Shown: positions 9,384 to 17,269 of the stretch, in pieces
Layout of the letters: each line of letters begins with the position of its first letter
Position numbering within the stretch: the stretch's first letter is position 1
From: CS4-C045 sp963844115
GTDB lineage: Bacteria; Planctomycetota; Planctomycetia; Pirellulales; UBA7805
Direction of reading: 5' to 3'
Length of the DNA stretch: 64,000 nucleotides
NCBI GenBank assembly: GCA_963844115.1
Contig: CAWJNN010000023.1
Coordinates: 1 to 64,000 of the forward strand
Notes under the pieces: generated by a model
Databases searched by the model: none
Told to the model about the DNA's origin: nothing
What the model saw: only the letters and a program-made list of their open reading frames with translations
Position numbers and translations under genes: made by a program

Positions 9384-10919
9384 CTACTTGGGCTTTGGCA
9401 TTCTTGCCTCAATGCCGATCAGCCATTTGGACAGCATGACATCGAGTTGAGTTGTTTTTTCGGGCAGCTTTGTTGCAAGATTTTCTTTTTCACTGAGATC
9501 CTGGCCCAGGTCATATAACTCGGTCGAGCCGTCCTCGTAGTGACGGATCAATTTGAAATCGCCGGCGCGTACGATTCCGTACGGCTTAACCGAACCTCGA
9601 TAATGCGGGAAATGCCAGTACAAGGCATCGCGGTCAAGCTCCTGTTCGCCTTCGAGGAGACCGATGATGCTCACCCCGTCAATCGACAGCTCGTCTTCGA
9701 TTTCAGCTCCGGCCTGTTGAAGAACGGTTGGAAACAGATCGACCGAATTGACCGGGACTTTGCACGTTGGGGGTGGCTCTTCGACAGCCGGCCAGCGAAT
9801 GATCAACGGGATGCGAATTCCCCCCTCGTACGGATTGCCCTTACCTGATCGCAGCGGTGTGTTGTCCGTGTATTCCGAGTAGCCTCCGTTGTCGGACGTG
9901 AAGATAACCACCGTGTTGTCGGCGATCTTCAGCTCGTCCAGCAGGGTGAGTACTTTCTTCAACGCCTCGTCAACGCTTTCGATCATGGCCGCGTACGCGG
10001 CGCTCTTCTGACCTGCCTTCTCCTTCTTCTCGTATTTTTCCGTTAGCGCTTGCCTCGACTGAATCGGAGTATGGACGGCGTAATGAGCCAGATACAGGAA
10101 GAACGGTTGGTCGTGATTCGCACGTATGAATTGAACCGCCTCGTCGGCTTCGCGATCCGTCAAATACTGATTTGGCGCTTTTTCTGGTAGCCCGGGAGGA
10201 GCCTTCAACCGACGCGTCGAGAAGGGTGAAAAATACGTCGGCGGCTCGCCGTAGTCACAACCGCCGATATTGACATCAAAACCCTGTTGCGTGGGGTACC
10301 ACGGTTCCGGTCCCAAATGCCATTTGCCAATGTGGGCGGTCGCATAACCGGCGGATCGCAGGACCTCGGCTAGCGTCACCTCTTCCAATTCCATCCACAA
10401 CGCGTTCTGTGGTGTCAGTAAAAGTTCGCCAACATCCTCGAAGCCGGCCGGGTTTTGGCGGTCGGCGGGAATTTCGCCGAAACTATGTTGAGGGCGAAGC
10501 CAGTCGGTGATGCCGAGTCGAGCGGGGTATCGCCCCGTCAGCAAGGCGCCGCGCGTCGGCGAACAGATGGCAGCGGCGGCGTAAGCATCTGTAAATCGTG
10601 TCCCGCCGGCCGCCAGACCGTCGATCGTGGGCGTCTCGTAATACTGGCTGCCGTAACAGCCCAGATCGGTCCAGCCCAGGTCGTCGACCACGACGACGAT
10701 AAAATTTGGTTGTTCGTCTGGTTCTGTTTCTGCCGCTTCCGTTTCTGCTGGTTCCGCTTGTGCTGGTTCCGCTTGTGCTGGTTCCGTTTGTGCTGGTTCC
10801 GTTTCTGCGGCTGCCGTTTCCGTTTCTGCCGCGGGTTGTGCGCCCGCCGTGAGGCAGAGTCCGAAATAAGACGCCATCGAGATAACGGCGATCATTGTCC
10901 TGGTTCGCATACCACCCAT
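9384..10919 (-). CDS. Exported sulfatase (arylsulfatase A-like)
   Basis: Sulfate ester hydrolase of the FGly-dependent sulfatase family, 511 residues, exported by a signal peptide (residues ~1-28). Residues ~29-70 form a low-complexity Glu/Thr/Ala/Pro tract with repeating T-E-P-A-Q / A-E-P-A-Q units. The metal site V-D-D-L-G-W starts near 78, and the formylglycine motif C-S-P-T-R-G-A-L-L-T-G has its Cys at ~119. Later motifs H-I-G-K-W-H-L-G, H-x-P and T-S-D-N-G-G-Y support function. Planctomycetes carry many such enzymes for sulfated polysaccharides; an anaerobic or FGE maturase is needed and is not in this window. Two in-frame ATGs are possible (10919 or 9 bases inside). Confidence 0.92.
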   Translation of the reverse strand: MGGMRTRTMIAVISMASYFGLCLTAGAQPAAETETAAAETEPAQTEPAQAEPAQAEPAETEAAETEPDEQPNFIVVVVDDLGWTDLGCYGSQYYETPTIDGLAAGGTRFTDAYAAAAICSPTRGALLTGRYPARLGITDWLRPQHSFGEIPADRQNPAGFEDVGELLLTPQNALWMELEEVTLAEVLRSAGYATAHIGKWHLGPEPWYPTQQGFDVNIGGCDYGEPPTYFSPFSTRRLKAPPGLPEKAPNQYLTDREADEAVQFIRANHDQPFFLYLAHYAVHTPIQSRQALTEKYEKKEKAGQKSAAYAAMIESVDEALKKVLTLLDELKIADNTVVIFTSDNGGYSEYTDNTPLRSGKGNPYEGGIRIPLIIRWPAVEEPPPTCKVPVNSVDLFPTVLQQAGAEIEDELSIDGVSIIGLLEGEQELDRDALYWHFPHYRGSVKPYGIVRAGDFKLIRHYEDGSTELYDLGQDLSEKENLATKLPEKTTQLDVMLSKWLIGIEARMPKPK

Positions 10920-11078
10920 CCAATCGTTTGATCAGGGGATAGTATCATCGCGCCGCGGCAGGCTCGCAAGCTGTGACAGTTCACTGTGAGTAATTCGTGC
11001 ACTCTGATACCATGCACTGTGATACCATACGTGGCGGAACATTTCCTTTCCCAGGTCCCCTCGGAAGGCATCGAACCA

Positions 11079-12254
11079 ATGGCATCCGATACGGACTTTG
11101 TACGACTACAACAGCTTCTGCGCGATCAGGGTCTCGAAGAAGCCTGTGACTTTCTGGTCGACCGTCTCAAGCAGCGTAAACAGTTTGAACAACTCTTTGA
11201 TGCTCGGCTGATGCAGTGCCGCCATCGCCTGGGGCTGCCCGTATTGGATAACCGGGATTTGGACCAGATTCCAGCAACGGTGCGTGATCAGCTAGAAGAA
11301 CAGTATGTGGCCGTTTGCCGCGAAGTGGGACAGCTGTTGTTGGACGAGGGGGAGTTTCGCCGCGCATGGATGTACTTGCGCCCGGCCGGCGAACACGAGG
11401 TCATGAAGTCGGTATTGGCCAGGGCCTTGCCCGACGAGCAGAACCTGGAGGAGCTGATCGAACTGAGTATCTACGAGGGTGTCGATCCGGGGCGAGGTTT
11501 TCAGTGGATGCTGGAACACCACGGCACCTGTAACTCGATCACAGCATACGAATCGGCGATGTACGGTCGTGATCTGGCGCAGCGTCAGCTGGTAGCCGGG
11601 ATACTCGTGAATTGGCTCCACAAGGAACTATTGAACAACCTGGTCCCCGAGGGAGAACCCGGACCGGCGGGCACGGATTCGCAGGGCCCGATCGAAACAT
11701 TGCTTGCGCAACATGGAGGTGCGGATGAAACGTTCGGCGAATTCGTCACGCACATCGACGTTTCTCATCTGACCACCGTGGTTCGCTTTGCACGGATCAT
11801 CACCGACCCGTCGGTGTTGCGGGTCGCCGTGGACTTGTCCGCATACGGCACGCATTTGCACGAGAGCCTGCAGCCGTCAGCCGATCCGCCCTTTGACGAT
11901 TACTTTCCCGCGCATCGCCTGTTCTACGCCGCTCAGCTTGGACGGGAAGTGGATCCGGCCGTCGAATATTTTCGTACGCGGGCGGAAGCGACCGACCTGA
12001 CGGTCGATTCGGTGGTTCCCATCGAAGTCTATGTCGCCTTGTTGGATCGCCTGGCGCGCTACGGCGACGCAGTTCGCGCCCGCGCCCAACTGTTGCCGCC
12101 CGATATTCAGACAACGGGATTTGCGCCGACCCTGGTTGAGCTTTCGCGCCGAGCGGGTAACTACGAGTTTCTATTGGGGCAGTGTCAGCAGCGAGACGAC
12201 CTGTTGGGCTACGCCATCGGTCAGCTGCATCGTTACGATGGCGATCGGGAATAA
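11079..12254 (+). CDS. Uncharacterised cytoplasmic protein, helical-repeat like
   Basis: Protein of about 391 residues from the chosen start (M-A-S-D-T-D-F-V), preceded by GGAAGG at usable spacing; an upstream in-frame ATG at 10986 would add a 31-residue Cys-containing leader that looks non-coding. No signal peptide or membrane segment. The sequence is mostly helical with paired helices (for example E-G-E-F-R-R-A-W-M-Y-L-R-P-A-G), resembling TPR/HEAT-like repeats, and is acidic. I do not recognise a family. It converges with the Cys-rich gene across a strong bidirectional hairpin. Confidence 0.75.
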   Translation: MASDTDFVRLQQLLRDQGLEEACDFLVDRLKQRKQFEQLFDARLMQCRHRLGLPVLDNRDLDQIPATVRDQLEEQYVAVCREVGQLLLDEGEFRRAWMYLRPAGEHEVMKSVLARALPDEQNLEELIELSIYEGVDPGRGFQWMLEHHGTCNSITAYESAMYGRDLAQRQLVAGILVNWLHKELLNNLVPEGEPGPAGTDSQGPIETLLAQHGGADETFGEFVTHIDVSHLTTVVRFARIITDPSVLRVAVDLSAYGTHLHESLQPSADPPFDDYFPAHRLFYAAQLGREVDPAVEYFRTRAEATDLTVDSVVPIEVYVALLDRLARYGDAVRARAQLLPPDIQTTGFAPTLVELSRRAGNYEFLLGQCQQRDDLLGYAIGQLHRYDGDRE

Positions 12255-12307
12255 CGGCCCCGTCGATATCGCTCCAGCCGATATCGCTCGCCATTGCCCG
12301 GCGCATA

Positions 12308-12346
12308 AAACCGACCTGCCCGGCACGAGGCCGGACAGGTCGGTTT
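12308..12346. terminator. Bidirectional hairpin terminator
   Basis: Two 17-base arms (12308-12324 and 12330-12346) pair with one mismatch around a 5-base loop, acgag. The element begins with AAAA and ends with TTT on the plus strand, so it can terminate both converging genes, the orphan gene on the left and the Cys-rich gene on the right. Confidence 0.8.
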
Positions 12347-12381
12347 CAATTTAGCCAATTTGAAGTCGACAACCTTGGCAC

Positions 12382-13335
12382 TTAGGCCGAGGCGTCGGGC
12401 TTCGGGGTTGGCGGCATCGGCACGGCGTCGTCGGCCGGTACGGAATTCGACGGAGTGCCTACGCCACCGTCACATCCACCGTCACATCCACCGCTGCAGC
12501 CACTGTCGCATCCAGCTTTGCAACCACTGTCGCAACCGGAGTCACAACCGCGGCTCTTGCAGCACTTGGTGCGGCAGCACTTTTGCTTGCAGCACTTTTC
12601 TTTGCAGCACTTGGGCTTGCAGCACTTGGGCTTGCAGCACTTTTCTTTGCAGCACTTTTGCTTGCAGCAAGAACCAGCACCATCGCAACCGGAATCGCAA
12701 CCGTTCGCACAGCCACATCCGTTTCCGCCGTTTCCGGCGTCGCAACCCGCTGCACAACCTGAGGCACAACCGCAACCAGCGTCGCAGCCGTTACTCTTGC
12801 AGCACTTGCTGCGGGAGTGCTTTTGCTTGCAGCACTTTTCTTTGCAGCACTTCGGCTTGCAGCACTTTTCTTTGCAGCACTTCGGCTTGCAGCACTTTTG
12901 CTTGCAGCAGGCACCAGCACCATCGCAACCGGAATCGCAACCGTTCGCACAGCCACATCCGTTTCCGCCGTTTCCGGCGTCGCAACCCGCTGCACAACCT
13001 GAGGCACAACCGCAACCAGCGTCGCAGCCGTTACTCTTGCAGCACTTGCTGCGGGAGTGCTTTTGCTTGCAGCACTTTTCCTTGCAGCACTTTTCTTTGC
13101 AGCACTTTTGCTTGCAGCACTTCGGTTTGCAGCAAGAAGCTGCACATCCACTATCGGCAGCAACACCACAGGAGGCGTTACAACCGGCATCGCAACCGGC
13201 ATCACAGCCGCTCGCACATCCACAACCTGAACCAGAACCCAGCATACGGTCGAGCAGTTCGAAACCGTAACTGTGTTGGCTGGTGCACAAGCTCATGGCA
13301 AGCACGAGCGCGCCAACAAACATGCTCAATCTCAT
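12382..13335 (-). CDS. Secreted Cys-rich repeat protein with CCKxK arrays
   Basis: 317-residue exported protein with a signal peptide (residues 1-~24) and about 75 cysteines, close to a quarter of all residues. Two repeat types alternate. Arrays of the pentapeptide C-C-K-x-K (x = Q, E or P) occur three times with about 5, 6 and 8 units, two of them interrupted by H-S-R-S-K. Between them lie Gly-rich blocks built on G-C-x-x-G-C with G-N-G-G-N-G. The last ~25 residues are Pro/Asp-rich without Cys. A role in metal binding (metallothionein-like) or a disulfide-linked surface layer is possible but unproven. Part of the gene is an almost exact 240-bp tandem duplication. I know no characterised homologue. 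Confidence 0.88.
   Translation of the reverse strand: MRLSMFVGALVLAMSLCTSQHSYGFELLDRMLGSGSGCGCASGCDAGCDAGCNASCGVAADSGCAASCCKPKCCKQKCCKEKCCKEKCCKQKHSRSKCCKSNGCDAGCGCASGCAAGCDAGNGGNGCGCANGCDSGCDGAGACCKQKCCKPKCCKEKCCKPKCCKEKCCKQKHSRSKCCKSNGCDAGCGCASGCAAGCDAGNGGNGCGCANGCDSGCDGAGSCCKQKCCKEKCCKPKCCKPKCCKEKCCKQKCCRTKCCKSRGCDSGCDSGCKAGCDSGCSGGCDGGCDGGVGTPSNSVPADDAVPMPPTPKPDASA
12673..13080. repeat. 240-bp tandem duplication inside the Cys-rich gene
   Basis: Bases from about 12,673 to 12,840 recur from about 12,913 to 13,080 at a constant offset of 240 bp, and long stretches are identical base for base. The duplicated unit carries one Gly-Cys block plus the start of a C-C-K-x-K array. Within arrays the DNA repeats every 15 bases (ttgcagcactt core). 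Identity at silent sites implies a recent duplication or ongoing homogenisation. Confidence 0.88.
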
Positions 13336-14491
13336 CGAACCACGTCTCCTCTACGATTCGAACCGCGAGTTGACTACCCTGACCAGTGGAGGTCACTTGT
13401 TGTTGTGCGCGCCAGCCAGAAGACCGTCACGCAAACAACACGGTGCCGCATGGGTGTAGATCTTGGGTGGGTGACCGCTAAAAGGCAGGGTGGCTGGGTG
13501 GGAAACCCGGGGTTCAGTGGGGTGTGTTACGTCAGAGCCGTACGGATCATTCCTCGATCTGTACAACACGCCGCCCTGACGTATTAGTTGGAGTCGCTGT
13601 GGGACGCGCCCTTTGGCGCTAAGCGACAACTAGGATATCGGCCGCGCCGATCGGAAGCCTTAAACGTTCCGAAGTCATTTCCCCCAAAAGGACTTAGGCG
13701 AACTGTTACACCGTTTTTGACGGACCCGTAAGGTGGTCAAAGCTTGACGAATCTGCGGCTTCTAGCGGCCTGGGTGCGGCCCCGTGAAGCGAGGCCCTGA
13801 GACTGCAGCGAGACGGCGTAAGCGTTGAGTTAAACGTCAGTTACGGCGATGTCGCGGCGTCATTTCCGTCTTGGCCAGGACGGCCCAGCCTTTGGTAGCC
13901 AATTCGGTAGTCCATCGTGGCAACTTGCCTGCCGGGAGGGAGCAACGCCGGCGTGATGGTGGAAGGTGCCGGCTGGCAGCGTTGGCCGGGACGCTTGTTC
14001 GTTCGCTTGACGGGTCGCTTATTGCGCAGTTGCTTTCGCCCGCGCGGCCTCCGATTCCTGATGACGAACGGTCGTTGTGTTGTCGAGCGCAAGCCGAGTC
14101 GTTTTCTGCCATTTCGGTTCACCATCATGGCCAGTCCGGTCTTCCATTTCGGCTAGTTGGATTTCATCTGCGCATGTGCCGCGCGCTGCGATTCTCAATC
14201 GCAAAAAACTTTCTTTGTCTTGTCGTTCATCGACTTACGACATTTGCCGACACCTGCTCATCTGCTTTGGCGCGCTGCGTGCATTTAGGACGCAACATCA
14301 TCGCGCTGTGAACGCCACGGCGGGTGAGTTAACCGCGTCGGAGAAAGAAAGGCTTTCACCAACGGCGGCGGGATATTGAAAAGCGAATGGATTGATTGCG
14401 GCTGGCCGTAAGTGGCTCAGTCATACGGATAAGCAAATCAAGATAAGCAAATCGAATGGCAAAGACCGGTAAACGATCGGAGGGAAAGACG
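13336..14491. other. 1.15-kb region without a convincing gene
   Basis: Lies upstream of both divergent flanking genes (Cys-rich gene left, pseudo-receiver gene right) and must hold both promoters. Several overlapping open frames occur between about 13,840 and 14,310 on both strands. One minus-strand frame (14,204-14,019) reads like a normal acidic/basic protein but stops after ~60 codons, and a neighbouring frame could continue it. Given the indels elsewhere a small broken gene is possible, but none can be supported. Confidence 0.5.
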
Positions 14492-15010
14492 ATGTCTAGT
14501 TCGACAAAGCGAGAGCTGTCAGCTGCTGCGGTTTCCGCAACAGGGGCATCCGAACAGACGAACGCAAGCGGCAGCGGCCTTGGTTGCATGGTGATCGGTT
14601 TGTCGGAACCTCGCCGGCAATTACTGGCATCGGCTGCGGCCGCGGCGGGTTGGTCGGTAGTCGAGTCCGCTGATCCGAAGGCAGCTCGTATTCAGTTGCT
14701 GCGTGAACCGCCGGCCATGGTGGTAATTGACTTGGAAGATCCGTCGAGATCGGCACCGGAGGCATTAAAGGGCCTTGCCGAACGCGTCAGCAAGCAACGT
14801 GATTTGCTGATCGCGATGTGCGGAAACGAGGACAACGCCATGGAGGAAATCTGGGCACGGCAGTTGGGCGTGTGGCTGTACCTGCCCGGCGTGGTGAAGG
14901 ACAGCGATTTGTCCAGCTTGCTGGAAGAAGGCAGCCAGGTTGCGGCGCGACGTGCGTCGGCAGCCGGACGCCATGCCTATTTTCCGGAAGGCAAAACGGC
15001 TTCGGCCTAA
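14492..15010 (+). CDS. Receiver-like domain protein lacking key phosphorylation residues
   Basis: 172 residues from the ATG at 14492, chosen because GGAGGG lies 8 bases upstream; an in-frame ATG at 14456 lacks a ribosome site. After a Ser/Ala-rich N-terminal tail the sequence follows the alternating pattern of a response-regulator receiver: C-M-V-I-G-L, then A-A-A-G-W-S-V-V-E-S, then A-M-V-V-I-D-L-E-D (position of the phospho-Asp), then L-L-I-A-M-C-G. The acidic pair normally at the end of strand 1 is replaced by Gly-Leu-Ser and the conserved late Lys is not evident, so it is likely a pseudo-receiver used for protein contacts. No output domain. Confidence 0.65.
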   Translation: MSSSTKRELSAAAVSATGASEQTNASGSGLGCMVIGLSEPRRQLLASAAAAAGWSVVESADPKAARIQLLREPPAMVVIDLEDPSRSAPEALKGLAERVSKQRDLLIAMCGNEDNAMEEIWARQLGVWLYLPGVVKDSDLSSLLEEGSQVAARRASAAGRHAYFPEGKTASA

Positions 15011-15190
15011 CCGAAGTTGTGCAGCGATGAAACGAAGGGTCGCGGCACCGAATGGGGTGTCACGACGACGGAAACATGAGTCGCGAACTGAGAAAGAGCA
15101 CAAATAAAGAGTTTTGATTCGCGACCGCGACGACGCGTTGATACGTCGCAAACACGAGGCCTTAACAAGGTTTCCTGAGGGGCTGAAACG

Positions 15191-15965
15191 ATGACGCGAC
15201 TACAGATCTGGAATGCCATGATGTGCGGATTGATTATTTCGATTGCGAGTGCCTCACCAGGTAAGGCGGCGGTGATCATCTCGAGCGGGGCGGGCGCGGT
15301 CCAGCCGGATGAAAACATTCAATACAACGATGCCGGCCTGGTTGCTCGGGGCACGACGATTACCGGCCAGACGAACAATACAAATTTTGTTGTCGACGTA
15401 GAGGCCAAGGATGTCCCACTGCCGACGCTCGATTTCGAACTCTTCACGCCATCGGGTGGCCAGGCACGCATCGAAGGGATCGATGGTAATGACGACATGG
15501 TTTTCTATAGCAGCGTGGAAATATTTCCCAACGCGATCGCGAATCCCGGTTTCGGTTTCACCGAGATGGAGTTCAACATCAACATTCAAAACGGCCAAAG
15601 CGGCCTTGTCGAATTAATCATCAAGGGTATGGGATTCGGCGACATCACGACCATGGTGGACACAGGCAATAGCCCCATGACCCTTGGAAATGGTGCCAAT
15701 TTCTTTGGGATCGAGGCCGGACCTGGCGAGTTGATCCAGAGCGTTCAAATCTCAGCGCGTGACGATCTGGGACAACCAACGCCCTCATCATCCAGGACAT
15801 TCGCCAGTTGCGCGTGAGTGGTCAGTCGGACGACGGTGGTGGCACCACTCCAGACCGTTCCTGAGCCGGCGACCGCTCGCCAGCGCGGCGTTGCGACTCG
15901 GTCGCACCCTATTGGGGTTCACGCCGGGCGACATTGCTAGGCGCGACAGAAGCGGTAACAGGTAA
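15191..15965 (+). pseudogene. PEP-CTERM surface protein, broken by frameshifts
   Basis: Begins with a signal peptide (M-T-R-L-Q-I-W ... A-S-P-G-K-A-A) and continues as a secreted beta-rich domain to about residue 195 (V-Q-I-S-A-R-D-D-L-G-Q). The frame is then lost. A second frame continues T-N-A-L-I-I-Q-D-I-R-Q-L-R-V-S-G-Q-S-D-D-G-G-G, a third gives V-P-E-P-A-T-A near 15,870, and another gives a hydrophobic stretch ending L-L-G-F-T. Together these make a normal PEP-CTERM tail, the signal for exosortase/EpsH-type sorting. At least two indels are needed between 15,770 and 15,890. Whether they are real decay or sequence errors cannot be told here. The read-through first frame ends at 15817. Confidence 0.7.
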
Positions 15966-16090
15966 CGGCAATGCCGAACGGCTTGTCTCCCCAAGCATGA
16001 GAAAGCTTTGGAAGGATTGTGAAACGAGGTGAGTCAGGCACGGTGCCTGGCGACAGAAGTGAAAACGCTTAGTACCAGGAGCGAATAACG

Positions 16091-16267
16091 ATGAAGGTTC
16101 AAAACGCAGCAAATTACATCGACGACCAGCAGGAAGACACCCAAGAACGAGCGCGTTCGACGCCCCCGCAGCGATCGCGAGGCCAGTTCACCTATTCCCG
16201 ACAAAACAAGCGAACCACGCACCACGGTGGAATGCATCGTCGTCGAGCGCGGCGTTGGAATTGGTAA
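16091..16267 (+). CDS. Small orphan basic protein, 58 residues
   Basis: ATG at 16091 preceded by CAGGAG nine bases upstream, open for 58 codons. The first half is acidic/polar (M-K-V-Q-N-A-A-N-Y-I-D-D-Q-Q-E-D); the second is strongly basic and ends G-G-M-H-R-R-R-A-R-R-W-N-W. The good ribosome site and the charge segregation argue for a real gene. The function is unknown; the basic tail could bind nucleic acid. It lies between two PEP-CTERM genes on the same strand. Confidence 0.5.
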   Translation: MKVQNAANYIDDQQEDTQERARSTPPQRSRGQFTYSRQNKRTTHHGGMHRRRARRWNW

Positions 16268-16531
16268 CTAGCAGCGCGAAGAAATAGTCAATCGTTCGTT
16301 GACGAGAATTATTAAACAGCTTGCGGCCAGGGAATGTCGCCCTTGAAACAACCGGAATGGATGAGCTGAACAAAGACGTTAGAAGTCAGAGAAAAAGGCA
16401 TCAACAGATTCCATTCGCATGATTAGGGAGACCCCCAAATGTCCACAAACTTAGTCCAAGAAGAAAAAATCACCATGTCTTTTGAGAGTTTGCACCCTAG
16501 ATCGACAACACTGAGAGAAGGAGTATTTGTT

Positions 16532-17269
16532 ATGAGTACGAAGAACATTTTATTGCTGATCACGCTAGGACTCGCGCTGGCGATGTCCGTCGCTCCGTCC
16601 TATGCGGCGAACATAATCATCGACGACTTTACGATGACCGCAGATCACAGTGCCGACGTGACCGGTGTAGGGACGGATACCGACACGCAAGGCGGTATTC
16701 CAACGGCGAATACAATCGGGGGTGAACGAACGCTGTTCCTCGATGTGACCGCCGCGCCGATGGGTGCCGCGTCAAAACTTCGGATAAGCACTTCGGCCGG
16801 AACGGCGAATTTGGATCTCCCCGGGGGAGCTAATGGAACCGGTTCGATTACATGGGCGGGTACAGGTGGCGTTGGCCTGGGAGGAGTGACGCTATTGCCG
16901 GGGGGTGGCACTCCAGAGAATACGTCCTTCGAGGCTGCCATCATATTCAGCGATCTGAATCTTGGATTCAAGTTGGAAGTCACCGACCAGTCAGCCAAAA
17001 CGGCCACGCTGGATATATCACTCGGAAATGCTCCTCCCGATATCGCGTTAAAGACATTCCTGTCGGACTTCGCGGGCGCCGATTTGGTGGACTTTACGGA
17101 CATCGACAAAATCGTCCTGACGCTGTCGGGTCCTGCCGCTCAAGACGCGATCATCGGGACATTGCAGGTGGTCTCCACTGTTCCTGAGCCGTCCACCTTC
17201 GTTCTCGGTGTCCTGGGTCTGCTTGGCCTGACCCTCGTGGTCAGACGTCGACGTCCACGTCAAAGGTAG
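16532..17269 (+). CDS. PEP-CTERM sorted surface protein
   Basis: 245 residues with signal peptide (S-T-K-N-I-L-L-L-I-T-L-G ... S-Y-A-A), a secreted Gly/Thr-rich beta domain, and an intact PEP-CTERM signal at the end: V-P-E-P-S-T, a ~16-residue hydrophobic helix, then R-R-R-R. Exosortase would cleave and anchor it to the envelope or extracellular matrix. The start at 16532 has AAGGAG ten bases upstream; upstream in-frame ATGs give no signal peptide. The substrate or role of the domain is not recognisable. Family knowledge links such proteins to exopolysaccharide matrix. Confidence 0.88.
   Translation: MSTKNILLLITLGLALAMSVAPSYAANIIIDDFTMTADHSADVTGVGTDTDTQGGIPTANTIGGERTLFLDVTAAPMGAASKLRISTSAGTANLDLPGGANGTGSITWAGTGGVGLGGVTLLPGGGTPENTSFEAAIIFSDLNLGFKLEVTDQSAKTATLDISLGNAPPDIALKTFLSDFAGADLVDFTDIDKIVLTLSGPAAQDAIIGTLQVVSTVPEPSTFVLGVLGLLGLTLVVRRRRPRQR

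Noticed and set aside
12360..13373. Long open frames on the plus strand and other minus frames opposite the Cys-rich gene (up to 337 codons).
   Set aside because: They are the mirror of the 15-bp repeat; the minus-strand frame has a signal peptide and coherent repeats, whereas the others are low-complexity Gln/Arg/Ala shadows.
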